From Metallyticus violacea (Eukaryota > Arthropoda > Insecta > Mantodea > Metallyticidae): 64,000 bases of DNA. Of this stretch, positions 31,881 to 43,992 are shown piece after piece (the stretch's first letter is position 1; the number at the start of each line of letters is the position of its first letter). The notes under the pieces were generated by a model, which was not told where the DNA came from, did no database searches, and was given only the letters and a program-made list of their open reading frames with translations. The stretch covers positions 6,778,501 through 6,842,500 of the forward strand of contig CM060841.1 in NCBI GenBank assembly GCA_030762175.1, in the 5' to 3' direction. The position numbers and the translations under genes were made by a program.

Positions 31881-33738
31881 ACTTTTTCTGTCTTTCCTCA
31901 CTATATTTATTTAGTTTAATTTTTTTCCTTAATAAAAATTATCTCCCCCCTTTCTTCCATTGATATATCAGCATACTAATCGTTTGTTCTCTAAGACATT
32001 AAAATTTTGTTATTTTTTTATTCCGAAGTTTATCTTTAGACAATTTTCCAAACTTTCGTTGAAGTTTTCTCTTGGTCAGGTGCACTTCTTGTTATACTCT
32101 AAAATGGACCCTAAATATTTCAATGTTTCAAAGCGTTTACTTTTTTCGCTTCCTATTCTAACTCATTTTCCTGTGCATTTAAAACATTGGTATTCTTCAA
32201 TCGTTTTCCAACTTTTAAAGTCATATGAAGTATTTTCACTATTTCTACCAACAATTACCTGACATCGACAAAAACAAATTGTGCAGGTGATAAGTACGTT
32301 ATTTATCGTGAAGTGGAAAACTTCCTTATGATAAAACCCTTTAGAAAAATATGCTCTATTGCTGCACATGGGTTGAAACCCATGGAGAATGCAAATGAAT
32401 TAAATTTAAAAGCATTAACAATATGAGACAAATATTATCTGATATCAATACTGTAAATTACAACGAAAGGGGAGAGAGCGGGGGATGAATGAATGATTAA
32501 ATGTCAAAAGAGCTGCAGTATATAAGTTATAGCGAAAGACATTAAATCTTCTTTGGCAGGAATATGGGCCACAGGTGGAACTGTGAGAAGAATGTGGCCT
32601 TATTCTTTGAAAACAATATTTCTTCCGCCCCATTTGTTCGTTTCTAGCGTTTCTAAAGCGTTCTGGCAGGAACTAAAGCCGACCATTTGCTCATATTACA
32701 AATAAACACAATCAATATTCAACGAGAAAACTTGAGTTGCATATACGATATAGAAATTGAAGTCAATTTGACGCGGCTGTTCGTTTTTAAGCCCGTGTAT
32801 GTCACAAAGAGTTAATAGAACGTCTAAAAACGACAACTCTCTTTCAGTTTATAACACTAGCATATAGTTAAACGGACTGACAACTCGATTAACCAACGTG
32901 AGTATGTCTAGCAAAATTAGCAGGACAGGTTATCTAAGGGGAGGGTGTTTTCACCCTGGAGTCAAGTGCCAGATTACTTAGATGCTAACGGAATCTGGGG
33001 CTCATTACCCAATTTCATGCGTCGTCCTCATGGTCTTTAATAGAAGTCAAGGAACGTTAAAATTACTTTTAAAAAATAAGGCGAGGTCTTACATCTCCCA
33101 TAACACACAGTAGTTAGTTCCCTTTCATGCTGATTTTCTAGTTTACACTAATTATACAAGGCTGCGAATTAAAACGATCCACAGGAGAGACCCAAATTCC
33201 TTCTGTAAATTATTTAAAAAATTACATCTCAATTACGTGTTGGAGTAAGACTTAAATTTAACATTGAACAAGCATCTTAAATGGCATTCAAATGCCATTA
33301 CTTTTTCTCAATAAAAACGTTTCGATGAAACATTGGAACTTTTTGTTAAAATTAAAAAAAGGTAACTTAAGGATTATATCTCTGGCAAAGAAAGGTATAG
33401 TTCGAACATTATTCTTAATACATTATAAACACATTTGGTTTAATTTTAACAAAACATTTTCACCTTTTCTCTATGTTTCGATTTTCATTGTTGAATGACG
33501 TGAAGCTATTTAAACTCTGGACAGTTGCTTAGATGTGAGATTAAAAGGGAGAAAGGCATTTAGTTTGGATATACAGTACACTTCATTTCTATAATACAGG
33601 TAACTTTAAGTGCAATAGGATAAGTAACTTAACATATTTGCTTCTTAATGTTGAAAACATGTACTTCTAGACGTAAAAAATTAATTCCAATTTAAGGTAT
33701 TTTAAACCAGTTGTTTCATAACAATTATTTTAACCATA

Positions 33739-33801
<63 letters not shown>

Positions 33802-35680
33802 TAGCCATAAAACTGCTTTGCCTAGAAGCAAGTAATTAACTTACATAAAATCTACGATAAGGATGTTTAAACTGATAATAATGGATGCCACTCAACTTTT
33901 TATAAGCACTGTACAAAAGTAGATCGATATATAAACGCAACTTCTAGTATAAAATACATGTGATGTAATTTAAAACACTTTGAGATAACAAATTAACTGT
34001 TCGCTATTAACAAGATACATTATCATTCTCTCTTGTACTTTTTTCAGTTGCTAATCACAACGCATAGCTCACACATATTCCGGTCAATATGTTAATAGTA
34101 TTTCATTCATTACGTAATGAGTTTACTCTCTCGATGTACTGATTACTACTCCATTTTTACGTACTCGTAAACCATAGAAGTTCGTCTGTTGTGTTAAAAT
34201 GCTAATTAACTAAATAGTTCTCATTCTGGAGTAACATTTTTAATTATTTAGCTCTTATGTTGCCTTCTTGTACGAGCAGTAACAATCTGGGTGCTAATCT
34301 TACAAAAACAGTGCAGTGCAAAGGTCCCCTTTGTTGGTTTACGTGTTGTGAGATAGTAGAGTGAAGGAAAATATCTAGATACAAAGAAAACACGAACGAT
34401 ATATGCTATCCCTAGCTGAGTTAATTTACCTATATAACACACGATATAGTAAACAAGAAAAGAATGATGCACTCTTTGGGTTGGACTGGATGAGAGAGAG
34501 ACACGATCGACCAGGGTTTAGGCACGGACATATCAGAACATCTCCATGCCGGCGGAGTTGAAATGTTCCTGTAAGTGCTGCATCCTAGCCACAGACGCTC
34601 AGTTAAAACCGGCTTTCCTCTGTAAAACCCTCTATTATACAAGTATGGACACGCTCCATTTTGGGCCTAACCGTCTCTAACTGCCATAAGACTACGTGTT
34701 AAGTTTCTGTCGTTTTACTCGATTGTCATACAGTTAATTTCTAAAACATTTCTGTTATACTGCTGAGCGATACCTTCTGCGACGGCTCGTATTCTTCTTT
34801 TTGCATTATAGGTCAGACAGAAAGTACATACTTTTGAGACTATGTCAGTTATAGTTACGGCACTTTCGCGTAGTACCGCATTCGAACTCAGCGGCCAATG
34901 ACGGATCATTTGCCGGCAGAAGAAAAGGCTGTCATCGGTTAAAACGGAAATCGCAATATTAAATGTAGACCTTATTAATTACATCCTTTATAATATGTGA
35001 AACTTAAAATAAGAATTTATCATTTTATTTTGCTATTAACTATTTAAATTATTTGTTATAACGAATTTATTATGTCAGTGTTGACATAAACAGTTAAGTT
35101 GTTAACCTGTCAATTATGAATGGATTATAAGAATTATAGGGCTTAGAGGGCTTCCTACCAAATTTAATTTAGAACATAAACTTTATGTAGTTTAACATTT
35201 TTCTGCTCTAATTGATCCAATGAGAATGGCTATGATAACCAGAAACCAATAGTTTTAATTTGTATGTTAAAACAAAATATAAATAAACTAAATGACATAT
35301 CTGAAAATTTAAACTATTCATAATCCATTAATCTGTATTTTCTATTTATTTTCTTCCAATTATGAACATGCATTTAGTTATCTTACAAGAGCATGTTGAA
35401 TTTTTTAAATTATTTTTTCTTTTCGGCAATTGTGACATTGCAATATGACTGTGGCAAGCTATTTTTATGTAAAACAAATATCAAAACACTTTCATAAATT
35501 ACAGCATTCATCTATTTTTGAAAGCTATGGCAAATGTATTCGAGAATATACGCAGAGTGTACTGTAATATAGTAATTGTAAGTATAATATACTTACTAAT
35601 AGTCACTGCTAAATACAACGTAACCATGTTGACAAATACTTTATTACACTGCATAAGCTATTTGAATGCGGTTTGCATGT
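31881..35680. other. DAT intron, no gene seen
   Basis: 3.8 kb of AT-rich sequence with one (AAT)n array (33739-33801). Several frames of 60-100 codons (31960-32262, 33292-33498, 34248-34642, 34715-34909) have no recognisable domain, start context or splice structure. Confidence 0.45.
33739..33801. repeat. (AAT)n microsatellite
   Basis: About twenty AAT units. Confidence 0.95.
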
Positions 35681-35690
35681 CAAATTACAC

Positions 35691-35760
35691 CTTGAATGCG
35701 ATACAATGTAACGCCTTTCTTTCCTTCAGTTGTACAACCAAATGCACAACACCCAGGCAT
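35691..35760 (-). CDS. Putative first coding exon of a THAP-domain protein (partial)
   Basis: The minus-strand ATG at 35760 gives MPGCCAFGCTTEGKKGVTLY followed by RIQ, and then a possible splice donor (caag/gtgtaa) at 35691/35690. The pattern M-P-x-x-C-x-x-x-x-C-x-x-x-x-x-x-G-V-x-(L/F)-(Y/H)-(R)-(I/F) is how THAP zinc fingers begin; the remaining zinc ligands and the AVPTIF-like end would be in a later exon, which I did not find. The frame stays open upstream to 35898, but the ATG at 35760 fits the family start. It could be the first exon of a host gene inside the DAT intron on the same strand, or a stranded piece of a P-element-like or THAP-bearing transposon. Only 23 codons, so caution is due. 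Confidence 0.5.
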
Positions 35761-35833
35761 ATTAACTAAATTAAAATAAACTTTTAAAAATGTTCTCCAT
35801 GTAAGCATATAGCACAACACACATACACCAGGC

Positions 35834-35850
35834 CCAAAATGGCGGCTGAT
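35834..35850 (+). promoter_or_regulatory. YY1/Pho-type motif upstream of the THAP-like exon
   Basis: cccaaaatggcggctgat contains AAAATGGCGGC, the classic YY1/Pleiohomeotic core, about 75 bp upstream (minus-strand sense) of the THAP-like ATG. The surrounding 100 bp is richer in CG than the rest of the intron. Inference: promoter-proximal or early transcribed sequence. Confidence 0.4.
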
Positions 35851-35899
35851 GCTGGCGAACCAATCGCGGAACTCGGTTGTCGGCAAATTCCGCCGCAAA

Positions 35900-36663
35900 G
35901 CGTGTCCGTACTTGTATAATTGAGGGCTTTACTCCTCTGCCGGTAGCAAAACATGCACTTCATCGCTCTACTTTTGATACACGTTTTCCCTTAGTTCTCA
36001 TAGACGCCATGCCTCCATCTTCCCCCCACTAGTACACTCAGAGATAGAGAGATGACGGCCATAGTTTTACATAAGGTTCGCACTATTACGGTTATCTATG
36101 GCTCGCACCCTTCCGGACCTAAATCTTTCTTTCTAACATTTCCCTCACTGGCAACCAGTTGTTTTAACTTCGCCTGTGTTGGATGCCCTGCGAATCCTCT
36201 GAGTAACTTTCACGGTGTACCTCCTGACGTGGTGTTCATAGTCTCTCGTCGCGAAAACAAGCGCCGGCTCGAAATATCGTGTTTTAGTATTATTTTACAG
36301 TGTTAAGTGTTAATCTCATTTTTAACCGTGCACCGTTGTAGTGCATTTTACAACCACACACACACACACGCGCGCGCGCGCGCGCGTTTTCTTTTTATTT
36401 AGGATTAAAATAGGCACTTAGATGGACATTTAGTTACAACAGTTTAGTTACAACGAAGCTTAGAATTTTACTCTAAGCCAAGGGTGGCAGCGCCGATACA
36501 AATCCGAGTTATACTATGCCCACAAAGCACAACGGCGAAGGATCGCAAAGTGTTATCAACCGATGGTATTATGTTATGACATCTCTAATTTGCTATTCAC
36601 CACTTAGAAATGAAGCAATGCTGGCTGCAACCCTCTAATTTGGCTCGGCGTTCAGTGCCCCTG
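35900..36663. other. DAT intron; Penelope-like fragment, otherwise empty
   Basis: At 36034-36090 (+) 'ctcagagatagagagatgac' and the following bases match the very end of the Penelope-like coding region (RDRE-M-AI-LHK). An (AC)n(GC)n microsatellite is at 36357-36386. Nothing else recognised. Confidence 0.5.
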
Positions 36664-37322
36664 CTCTAAACAGTGGTTTCCAAACTTTTTCGACTAGCGA
36701 ACCCTCTTGATAAAGATCTGTACTGAACAAACCCCTTACTATTGTCATCAAAATTTTAACAACCTAAAATTAGCCTAAAGATGCTCTAGTGACGGTAAAT
36801 ATGCCTGTCTTAGAACCCCCCCTCCAAATATGTAAAAAAAGCTTAAAATACTGAAAAAACGCAAGTTCAAGTGATTATATATTAATTTTATATTAAAAAT
36901 TAAACTCGTAATTAAATAGGCACGTTAATGATGCAATAATATATTTATTTTCAAAACCACAGTTTTATATTTCACAAATTTTGATCTAAGTCAGACAATG
37001 AGAACATACTTTTTGACACTATAATGATATTTTATGTGGGTGATAGAATTCAATGCGGGTTTAAGTTACACCGTTACAGGGCGGTTTCAATATTTGAACA
37101 AAAAAGTGCAATTTTCTTATGAATTTAAAATAGGAGTAATTTGCTTTGAAGTCAGGAACCACAGAATTTGAAAGTAATTTAAGAATTTATTTAGCTCCGT
37201 AGCCTGACTGTCAACTCTGTGTCCATAAATAAAATATTTTCCTTATAACAGACTAAGGAACTACTTCCGGAACTACTATCTAAACACATACCTCATTTCA
37301 AAGAACTGAAAAAAGATAAATA

Positions 37323-37337
37323 CACACACACACATAC

Positions 37338-37379
<42 letters not shown>
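37323..37379. repeat. (AC)n(AT)n microsatellite
   Basis: Short ACAC run followed by about twenty AT units, at the edge of the Penelope-like palindrome. Confidence 0.95.
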
Positions 37380-37381
<2 letters not shown>

Positions 37382-37745
37382 CTAGCTTCTTGCCATAGAA
37401 GAACTCCAGTAGTTAGAAATATAGCAATTTCAAGTGTGACTTTATCTAAGTGTTTTAACCTTATCTACTTTTATTATTAATATTTATATATAATTACTGT
37501 TAATTATATGCATATATAGTAATAATAAAAGTAGATAAGGATAAAACACTTAGATAAAGTCACACTTGAAATTGCTATATTTCGAACTATTAATTATAAA
37601 AGCAGAAAAAGATAAAACACTAAGAGAAAGTCAGGTGACTTACTCTTTCTCTTTCTCTTAGTGTTTTATCCTTTTCTGCTTTTAGAATTACTGTTAATTT
37701 GTTAAATTGTTAATAGTGTTACTTAATTTTTATTTTTATTATATA
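37380..37745. mobile_element. Penelope-like 3' ends in two back-to-back palindromes
   Basis: First pair: gaaatatagcaatttcaagt with gtgactttatctaagtgttt (from 37408) is repeated in reverse as aaacacttagataaagtcac with acttgaaattgctatatttc (to about 37585). Second pair: agcagaaaaagataaaacac and taagagaaagtca (from 37600) against tctcttagtgttttatcctt and ttctgctttta (to about 37683). The right side continues as the usual 3' end (aattactgttaatttgttaa). Confidence 0.75.
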
Positions 37746-37779
37746 TAATCCATGAAGGCCAAAGTTCGATATATCACGT

Positions 37780-37824
<45 letters not shown>

Positions 37825-38229
37825 TCATTACAATTAAAGAAAACGCCAATCCGACTTTAGAGAAAAACTATTGCGAACCGCTTACAAGATTTCGGGAACC
37901 CTCAAGAGGTTTGCGAACCACAGTTTGGGATATACTTCTCTAAACGGATAGAGGCCACGAATAATGTCTATTTGGAAAAAAACTTAAATATCTGCTGGAT
38001 GAAAGTGAAAGCAATATACATTTTTCTATAGAGTTGAAAGCCCTTATTTATATCATCTTGCAATATATTCGTAATATCTTTGAAAATGTAGACGCTCTTA
38101 CACTGATGAACAGCCTGTTGCTTTCATCTACCAATGCCAATAAAATGAATTAATCCATAAAGTTAAATATTAAAATTAAAAATGAAACAACGTTTATATG
38201 ATAACAAGAATTCCAGTGTAAAATAAACT

Positions 38230-38878
38230 TTATTATAACTTTCGTTCTTTTTAGTAATACATGTAGTATATACCTTCAATATTTATTATGTTTAATTGAA
38301 TATACGAGAGACAGGCTTTCTCAATCAGATCCTCCAATGCTTTTTTTTTTTTTTTTTTTTTTTTGGAAAGGTGTTTAACGCCCGTTTTCACTACTGAGAC
38401 ACCACAAGCGATGGACACTGGTGATACATGAGATGAAATGATATATTGGGAAAGAATTTGTTTTTACGGAAGGAAACGTTCCAGGCCTAAATTTAGGGTA
38501 CCTTCCGGCATTTGCCATTTATGAGGACTGAGAAAAGCCTGTTAAAAGCTCAGTCAGGGAAAACGGTCCTGGCGGGATTCGAAGCCCAGATCTCCGCTCA
38601 CGAGTCCGCGGCTTAACGACTTCGGCCTCCCGTGGCGGTCCCTCCTGCACTGCTGGCAATGTATTGCCGCTGAGGGGCATACTTGTCAACAGTTCTTGTA
38701 ACACAGGCCAATGCTTATTATTATCAATTTTAAATACAGTATTACTTTAAGCTTTCAGTAAAAGCATAAACACTAAGATAAAAATGTACATTTAAGCTCC
38801 CTTTGCGGTTTGGGCGGCTGCACTTCCCCAGAAAGCAACCACTTTCAGGCGGCTCATAACTCAAATAATCTTGTATCT
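38230..38878 (-). mobile_element. Unclassified TIR element, copy 3, with SINE insertion
   Basis: Minus-strand orientation. The end at the right (gcggctcataactcaaataa, 38851-38870) matches the ends of copies 1 and 2; ggcaatgtattgccgctg (38655-38672) is the exact reverse complement of the marker in copy 2; and acgagagacaggctttctca (38304-38323) matches their interior. A SINE 2 copy (38341-38640) splits it. The left border is uncertain. Confidence 0.55.
38341..38640 (-). mobile_element. SINE family 2 copy
   Basis: T run (38341-38364), then gtgtttaacgcccgttttca, body ggaaggaaacgttccaggcc, B box ggcgggattcgaagccc, head cgcggcttaacgacttcggc and ctcccgtggcgg at the right. Confidence 0.9.
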
Positions 38879-40022
38879 ATGTACAACCGACAAATACTTG
38901 TTTGAGGAGAAATAATACATGTTTGGCCCTTTAATGTTGTTAAAATAAAATGCATACACCACAGTTATTTTATATAGTATTATGTAATAGAATTCGCCTT
39001 ATCCTATTAAATATGCCTAAACTACAAAACTGTAGTTAAACCAATATTAAATGGAGTACATCTGCAGATATTGCACATAGTTTTGTCATCAGATAGTGCA
39101 ATGAGTCAGCTGAACGGACTGTAGCAGATATCTACCGCACACACACACGAGAGGCCGTGTGCTCTTACACTAAACGTTCGTTAGTTTCAAGTCTCAACCT
39201 GCAGTGTACAGTAGAACGTAACCGTCTCCCAGCATGTTTACAGAAGGTTCAGTGATTCGAGTCGAGGTGTATGCCAAGGATGAACCGCAGTGTTTCCACG
39301 AAAATGTGACTGTAACGAGTTCATGATTTCATCACGCCAGCGCATGCTTCTTCCGGCTTCAACAAAGGTGAGTTTCAATCTTTCATTAACTGCGAACGAA
39401 TTCCAGCGGCACGTTTCCCTAAATCATACATAAAAAACGTAAACTTCTTCAAAACTAGGGAATGAAAATTCACTGTTTAGAAATATTTTGTATGTTAATA
39501 CATATAAAGCTATTGCTGGTTTTTGCAGTAAAGTTAACGGTTGCTAGAGGAATTTATACTTCTTTATTCCGTAGAACTTATTTAATCCGAGATTATGAAA
39601 ATTACATACTTTGTTAATAGCATCTTTATAAACATACATTATCTTTCTACAAAGCCTTTTTTTATTCCAGAGGTACCGATCATTTCCCTATTGACGTAAC
39701 CACGTTCGAACCTCACTGATGACATCATTGGACTCAACCTAGAGGTGAAAAGCTGATGGTGTTAAGACAGATGGTTTTTAATTTTAAAACCAACTTCAGT
39801 TATGACTTCTCGAGTTTATGAACTTGTGTACGTAAATTAGCATTACTGAGACGCTATAACATTTTTGTTTTTGTCTCCTGACATGCTGAAAGAATTTTTA
39901 AGCTCTTTCGAAGTTCTTATGTAAAAGTCGCGAGTTTGCTGTTGTTTCTTTGGAACACATCCACAAGAATTACATATTTACAATCTAAGATGTGACTTTT
40001 TCCTTCTGATGACGTTGTTTGT
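38879..40022. other. DAT intron, nothing recognised
   Basis: AT-rich; no shared repeat or coding feature seen. Confidence 0.5.
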
Positions 40023-40034
40023 TTCTCTTTCTCT

Positions 40035-40307
40035 AGTCGGTCCTGATGGTGTAGTCGTAACCATACTTGCCTCCTAAACCCAAGATCATGGATTCGTTTC
40101 CGGCGAAGATCAAAGGTTTTTTTTTTTTCGGGCGTAAAAATCCTAAGTATAAGGGAAGTAAAGGTCGTGGGTCTCGTGTCGTACATTTACAGCATGATAA
40201 AGAACCTCAAGCCTCAGAGCAAAATTTGTCGGGCGTTTCACGCCCTGAATTGAATGGAACGCTGATGACCTGAGATGTTAAAGAGCGTTAAAAAGAAGAA
40301 GAAGAAG
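40035..40307 (+). mobile_element. SINE family 1 copy with 12-bp target duplication
   Basis: TTCTCTTTCTCT is present on both sides (40023-40034 and 40308-40319). The head is cggtcctgatggtgtagtcg; the B box is damaged (ggattcgtttcc); the tail is a run of GAA. The middle cggaag segment is missing. Confidence 0.9.
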
Positions 40308-40319
40308 TTCTCTTTCTCT

Positions 40320-40497
40320 TCTCTTTTTTATTTTTTTAAGTTTATTTTATTTTAATTTTTTATTATTGGCTTTGTCAACAGCACTGTGAGAATAAGATAG
40401 ATTTGGCAGGACCAGAATTCATTGAACACTTGAATTCAACTTAAGAATTCGACAGACGTTGTGGAAAAACGTATATATGAAGGCTCTGTTTACAATA

Positions 40498-40536
<39 letters not shown>

Positions 40537-42975
40537 CTAAAAGTCAGTAATTCATGAGAAAAAATTATATAGTATAAAACTTTCTGGAACCCCTTGGAAT
40601 TGTTAATTTTCATTCTGGTTACATATACGTGAAAGTGCGTAAATAATTACTGTTTAAAGTTTTTGAAATTTGTTCGCTCAAGAGGGCCTTTCCGCTTAGA
40701 TATGAAAATACTCAGAAATTATAGCAAGCTTGTTTTACTCATTTCAGCCTTTAGGGTAAAGAGCTGTAATGTAACAACATTTAAGAGTACGCTAGTTTTA
40801 CTCCCTTATAGCAAAATAAATATTGAAACTTCAATATTGGCATTCCGCTTTCAAACTCCTCTTCCGTATATGTAAGTCAATTTTAATATTATAGAGACAA
40901 TATAAAAGATATATTACAAAAGAAATAAATCACTGGGTTTTCTAATTGCTAGAGTTCGAGGTTAGATCTAGGTTAGTGCGCTTATGTATGCATATATGTA
41001 TATAAAAGAATATACAATTTGTTTTTGTCGTATGTTGTATTCATTTGAGCTGTACTCGTGAAAAGGAGGTGAGCCTGTTATTCTAAGTAAGTTTTAATTG
41101 TGAGATGCACATAGTAAAATTTCACCAAATAATTTCATTCCTATATTTTAATACATGCCATAGCAATATGTCAGTTCCTAATATATGGGAAATTGCATTT
41201 AGGATGAAGATATTCTGCTTAATAGAATTTGTGGTATTTTTCATGAATTTATGAAATGAATATATATACCTTTTTTTAGTTTGAGAGCTTTCCAGACAAT
41301 ACCATATCTTATTTTGAATTTACTCCGTCTTTCACTTAGGACTTCTTGCCCAAATTTTTAAATGTAGAAGCTAGATTCATTTCCTATTCACCAGTAAAGC
41401 CTATAAATAGATCACACGACTGCAAAATAACTTTTCTTCTCTGTTGAATGACATATTAATATGAACATAACCTTTCTGTGTTGAAAACGGCACATAAAAA
41501 AAACTAGTTAACACCTCTCAGACATGTTCATCCAATCAACTTTGAGTACACGATTCATATCTTTGTCATTCCCTTTTGGGTGTGAGCATTTCTTGCATTA
41601 CATGTATACAATCTGGAATCATTAATAATTAACTTAGGGATATAACCTCAAATGAAATTGTTTTAAATCGCACTGTTTACCGACGAAAACAAAAGACGAC
41701 TACTGTTTTCTATAACCTATAATTTGAGAAAATGCAATGTAAATGAAAAGATCGTGTATGTTTACATACTTCAACTTATTTGCAAGTTGCAAGTGTTTAG
41801 AACTTTCAAATTCTAATGTAACTGCTTACCTTCAAATCTTCTTTTTGGCCAATGTTTATATACTAAATTGCTGCGTACTACAAGCACATATACAATCAAC
41901 CATGTACCACAAGAACCGAAAACATAATAAAATGTCTGCTGCGCATGTTATTCGCGCAAGATAATTATAGCTTACTTCTAATGGGAAAACCTCCATAATC
42001 TTATCTGAGAGAATCTAAATACTGTGTATTTTACTTATTACTCAGGGTATGTAATGTTGAAAATATCATTCAGTAAGTGTTGTAGTTAATATTTTGGAGT
42101 TTATACTGAGCAATATACAATTATTCATAATTAATTCATCGTAAAATTTACGTGTTACTGAATAAATAGCACCAGCAATAGTTTTAATAGCACAGTTGAG
42201 CAAAATAAATAAAAAATATAATATAGTCAGAGATATCGTATTCCCTTTTAAATAAGTTAATTCACAAAATAACTACGAGTAAATATAAAAATACGTATTT
42301 GGAAAAAATCGTTAATAACTTAGAGGATTTGAACATAATACAGTCTTGTTGAATGTTGAGGATATCATTTCTTCATTTTAAGGGACAGACATTTTATCTG
42401 CAGTTTTGAATTATTCATGAAGTATAAGTGGCACATAAAGTATTAGATTTTGGAGCATATATCATAAGAAATAAAAGCGTATAGCTTTATATTTTCTTAA
42501 AATTTAACTGTAACATAATACTCATTATTGGTTTATTAATTTTATTCTTGTGTTAAAAAATGTAAACCTAGAAGTTAAATATGCAAGTAATAAAACATTT
42601 GGTGTTAACACATACAATTTAACAACACAACATTTAAAGAATATATTTCAAGGAATAGTTGACATATTATTTTTCCTCAACACATGAGAATTTTTTAATA
42701 TCCAATCGTAGACAGCACATTTTGCATTTACCATGTGGTCGATAGAGATATAAACATAAAAAATTGCATTGTCGAAATAACTATGATAAAATTTTAATCA
42801 AGAAACGCCGAAGAACAAATTTAACAGATTTTTACAATCGAGTTTTAATATCATCTCATTTCTGAACTTTCCTAGAATGCCTACACATTTAAACATTATG
42901 GGACAGTAAATAAGTTAAAAAATTAAAAGATAGAGCCTAAATAATAAAATATTTGCATCCGAGAGGAAATATGTA
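40320..42975. other. DAT intron, no gene seen
   Basis: AT-rich, with an (ATT)n array at 40498-40537 and, at 40943-40976, the fragment gaggttagatctaggttagt shared with 2.57 kb. Nothing else recognised. Confidence 0.5.
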
Positions 42976-43255
42976 TAATATAACAAATTGACAGTAATAA
43001 TAAAAGTAGATAAGGATAAAACACTTAGATAAAGTCACGCTTAAAATTGCTGTATTTCGAACTAGTGGATTTTTTCTATGGCAAGAAGCTAGACAAGAGT
43101 TTGATTTCTCTTGTCTAGTAGCTTCTTGCCATAGAAGAACTCCAGTAGTTCGAAATATAGCAATTTCAATTGTGATTTTATCTAAGTGTTTTATCCTTAC
43201 TTACTTTTATTATTACTGTTAATTTGTTACATTGTTAATAGTGTTACTTTATTTT
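42976..43255. mobile_element. Penelope-like 3' ends as a head-to-head palindrome
   Basis: Left arm about 42976-43095 (taacaaattgacagtaataa, ggataaaacacttagataaa, ctatggcaagaagctagaca) and right arm about 43108-43222 (tctagtagcttcttgccata, tttatctaagtgttttatcc, ttactgttaatttgttac), separated by only about a dozen bases. Arms of about 115 bp, close to but not fully identical. The same sequence forms the 3' end of the Penelope-like copy at 26.9 kb. Confidence 0.8.
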
Positions 43256-43291
<36 letters not shown>

Positions 43292-43992
43292 ATAGGACAG
43301 CCTCCATTTCTCAAGGGGAACTGCAGAAAAGTGCTTAATACAGTGGGATCAGTTTTGATTTCCCCCGGAATGTTTTGCCTATGGGCGAATCGGCTCGTTA
43401 GCCGGTTAGCCGACCGGCCTCGTCTCGGTGATTAGTGGAAGAGTAAAACAATAAAACAAACCAACATACAAGTCGCGTCAAACGAAGAGGAGCCCATAGG
43501 GAAAAGCTCGCACCGAAGTGGAAAGATCAATCACTGATCACACGGTATCTTAACCAGGTTTAAAATATGACGGTCCACCATTTTAACATTGGTATGCTCA
43601 GCTGTATGTGCATAATGCATTATAATTGAAGGCAGTGAGTAACCATTAGACATTTTGAAGGAGTGTTACATTTGATTATACTTTTCTCAGATCCTATTAA
43701 ACATGACAATAAAATTTGATACAAGATACGATATAGTACAGTAAATAATTTAGAACATAATTCACCCTTTTAAACTAATCATTAACTATAAATTGTCGCT
43801 ACCTGTATTTTTCGTAGTTGGTTTTCATCTTTCCCAATAACCATTTGAAACATAGTGAAATATTTTGGCCCAAGACCTACATTTTCTACCTAAAATTAAT
43901 ACTTATAGTCTAAACAAATTGCATCTTCAAAAAACTAAATTTATAAATAAAAGTGTTCTATATGCAAATTTCAAGATCTTTTTATTAGATTA
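43256..43992. other. DAT intron, no gene seen
   Basis: Starts with an (AT)n array (43256-43289). A short CG-richer patch (43380-43430, gttagccggttagccgaccg) has no known match. Confidence 0.5.

Larger units (their letters stand above)
36671..37937 (+). mobile_element. hAT-like non-autonomous element with nested insertions
   Basis: Begins cagtggtttccaaacttttt, a Charlie-type hAT end, and finishes gcgaaccacagtttgggata (right end tatact). The two ends match inverted in the first 15 bases at 10 places. ctctaaa flanks it on both sides (36664-36670 and 37938-37944), compatible with an 8-bp hAT target duplication with one change. The interior has no transposase; it carries an (AC)n(AT)n array, the Penelope-like palindromes (37380-37745) and an (AAT)n array (37779-37825). 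The left 330 bp are related to 49004-49320. Confidence 0.65.
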
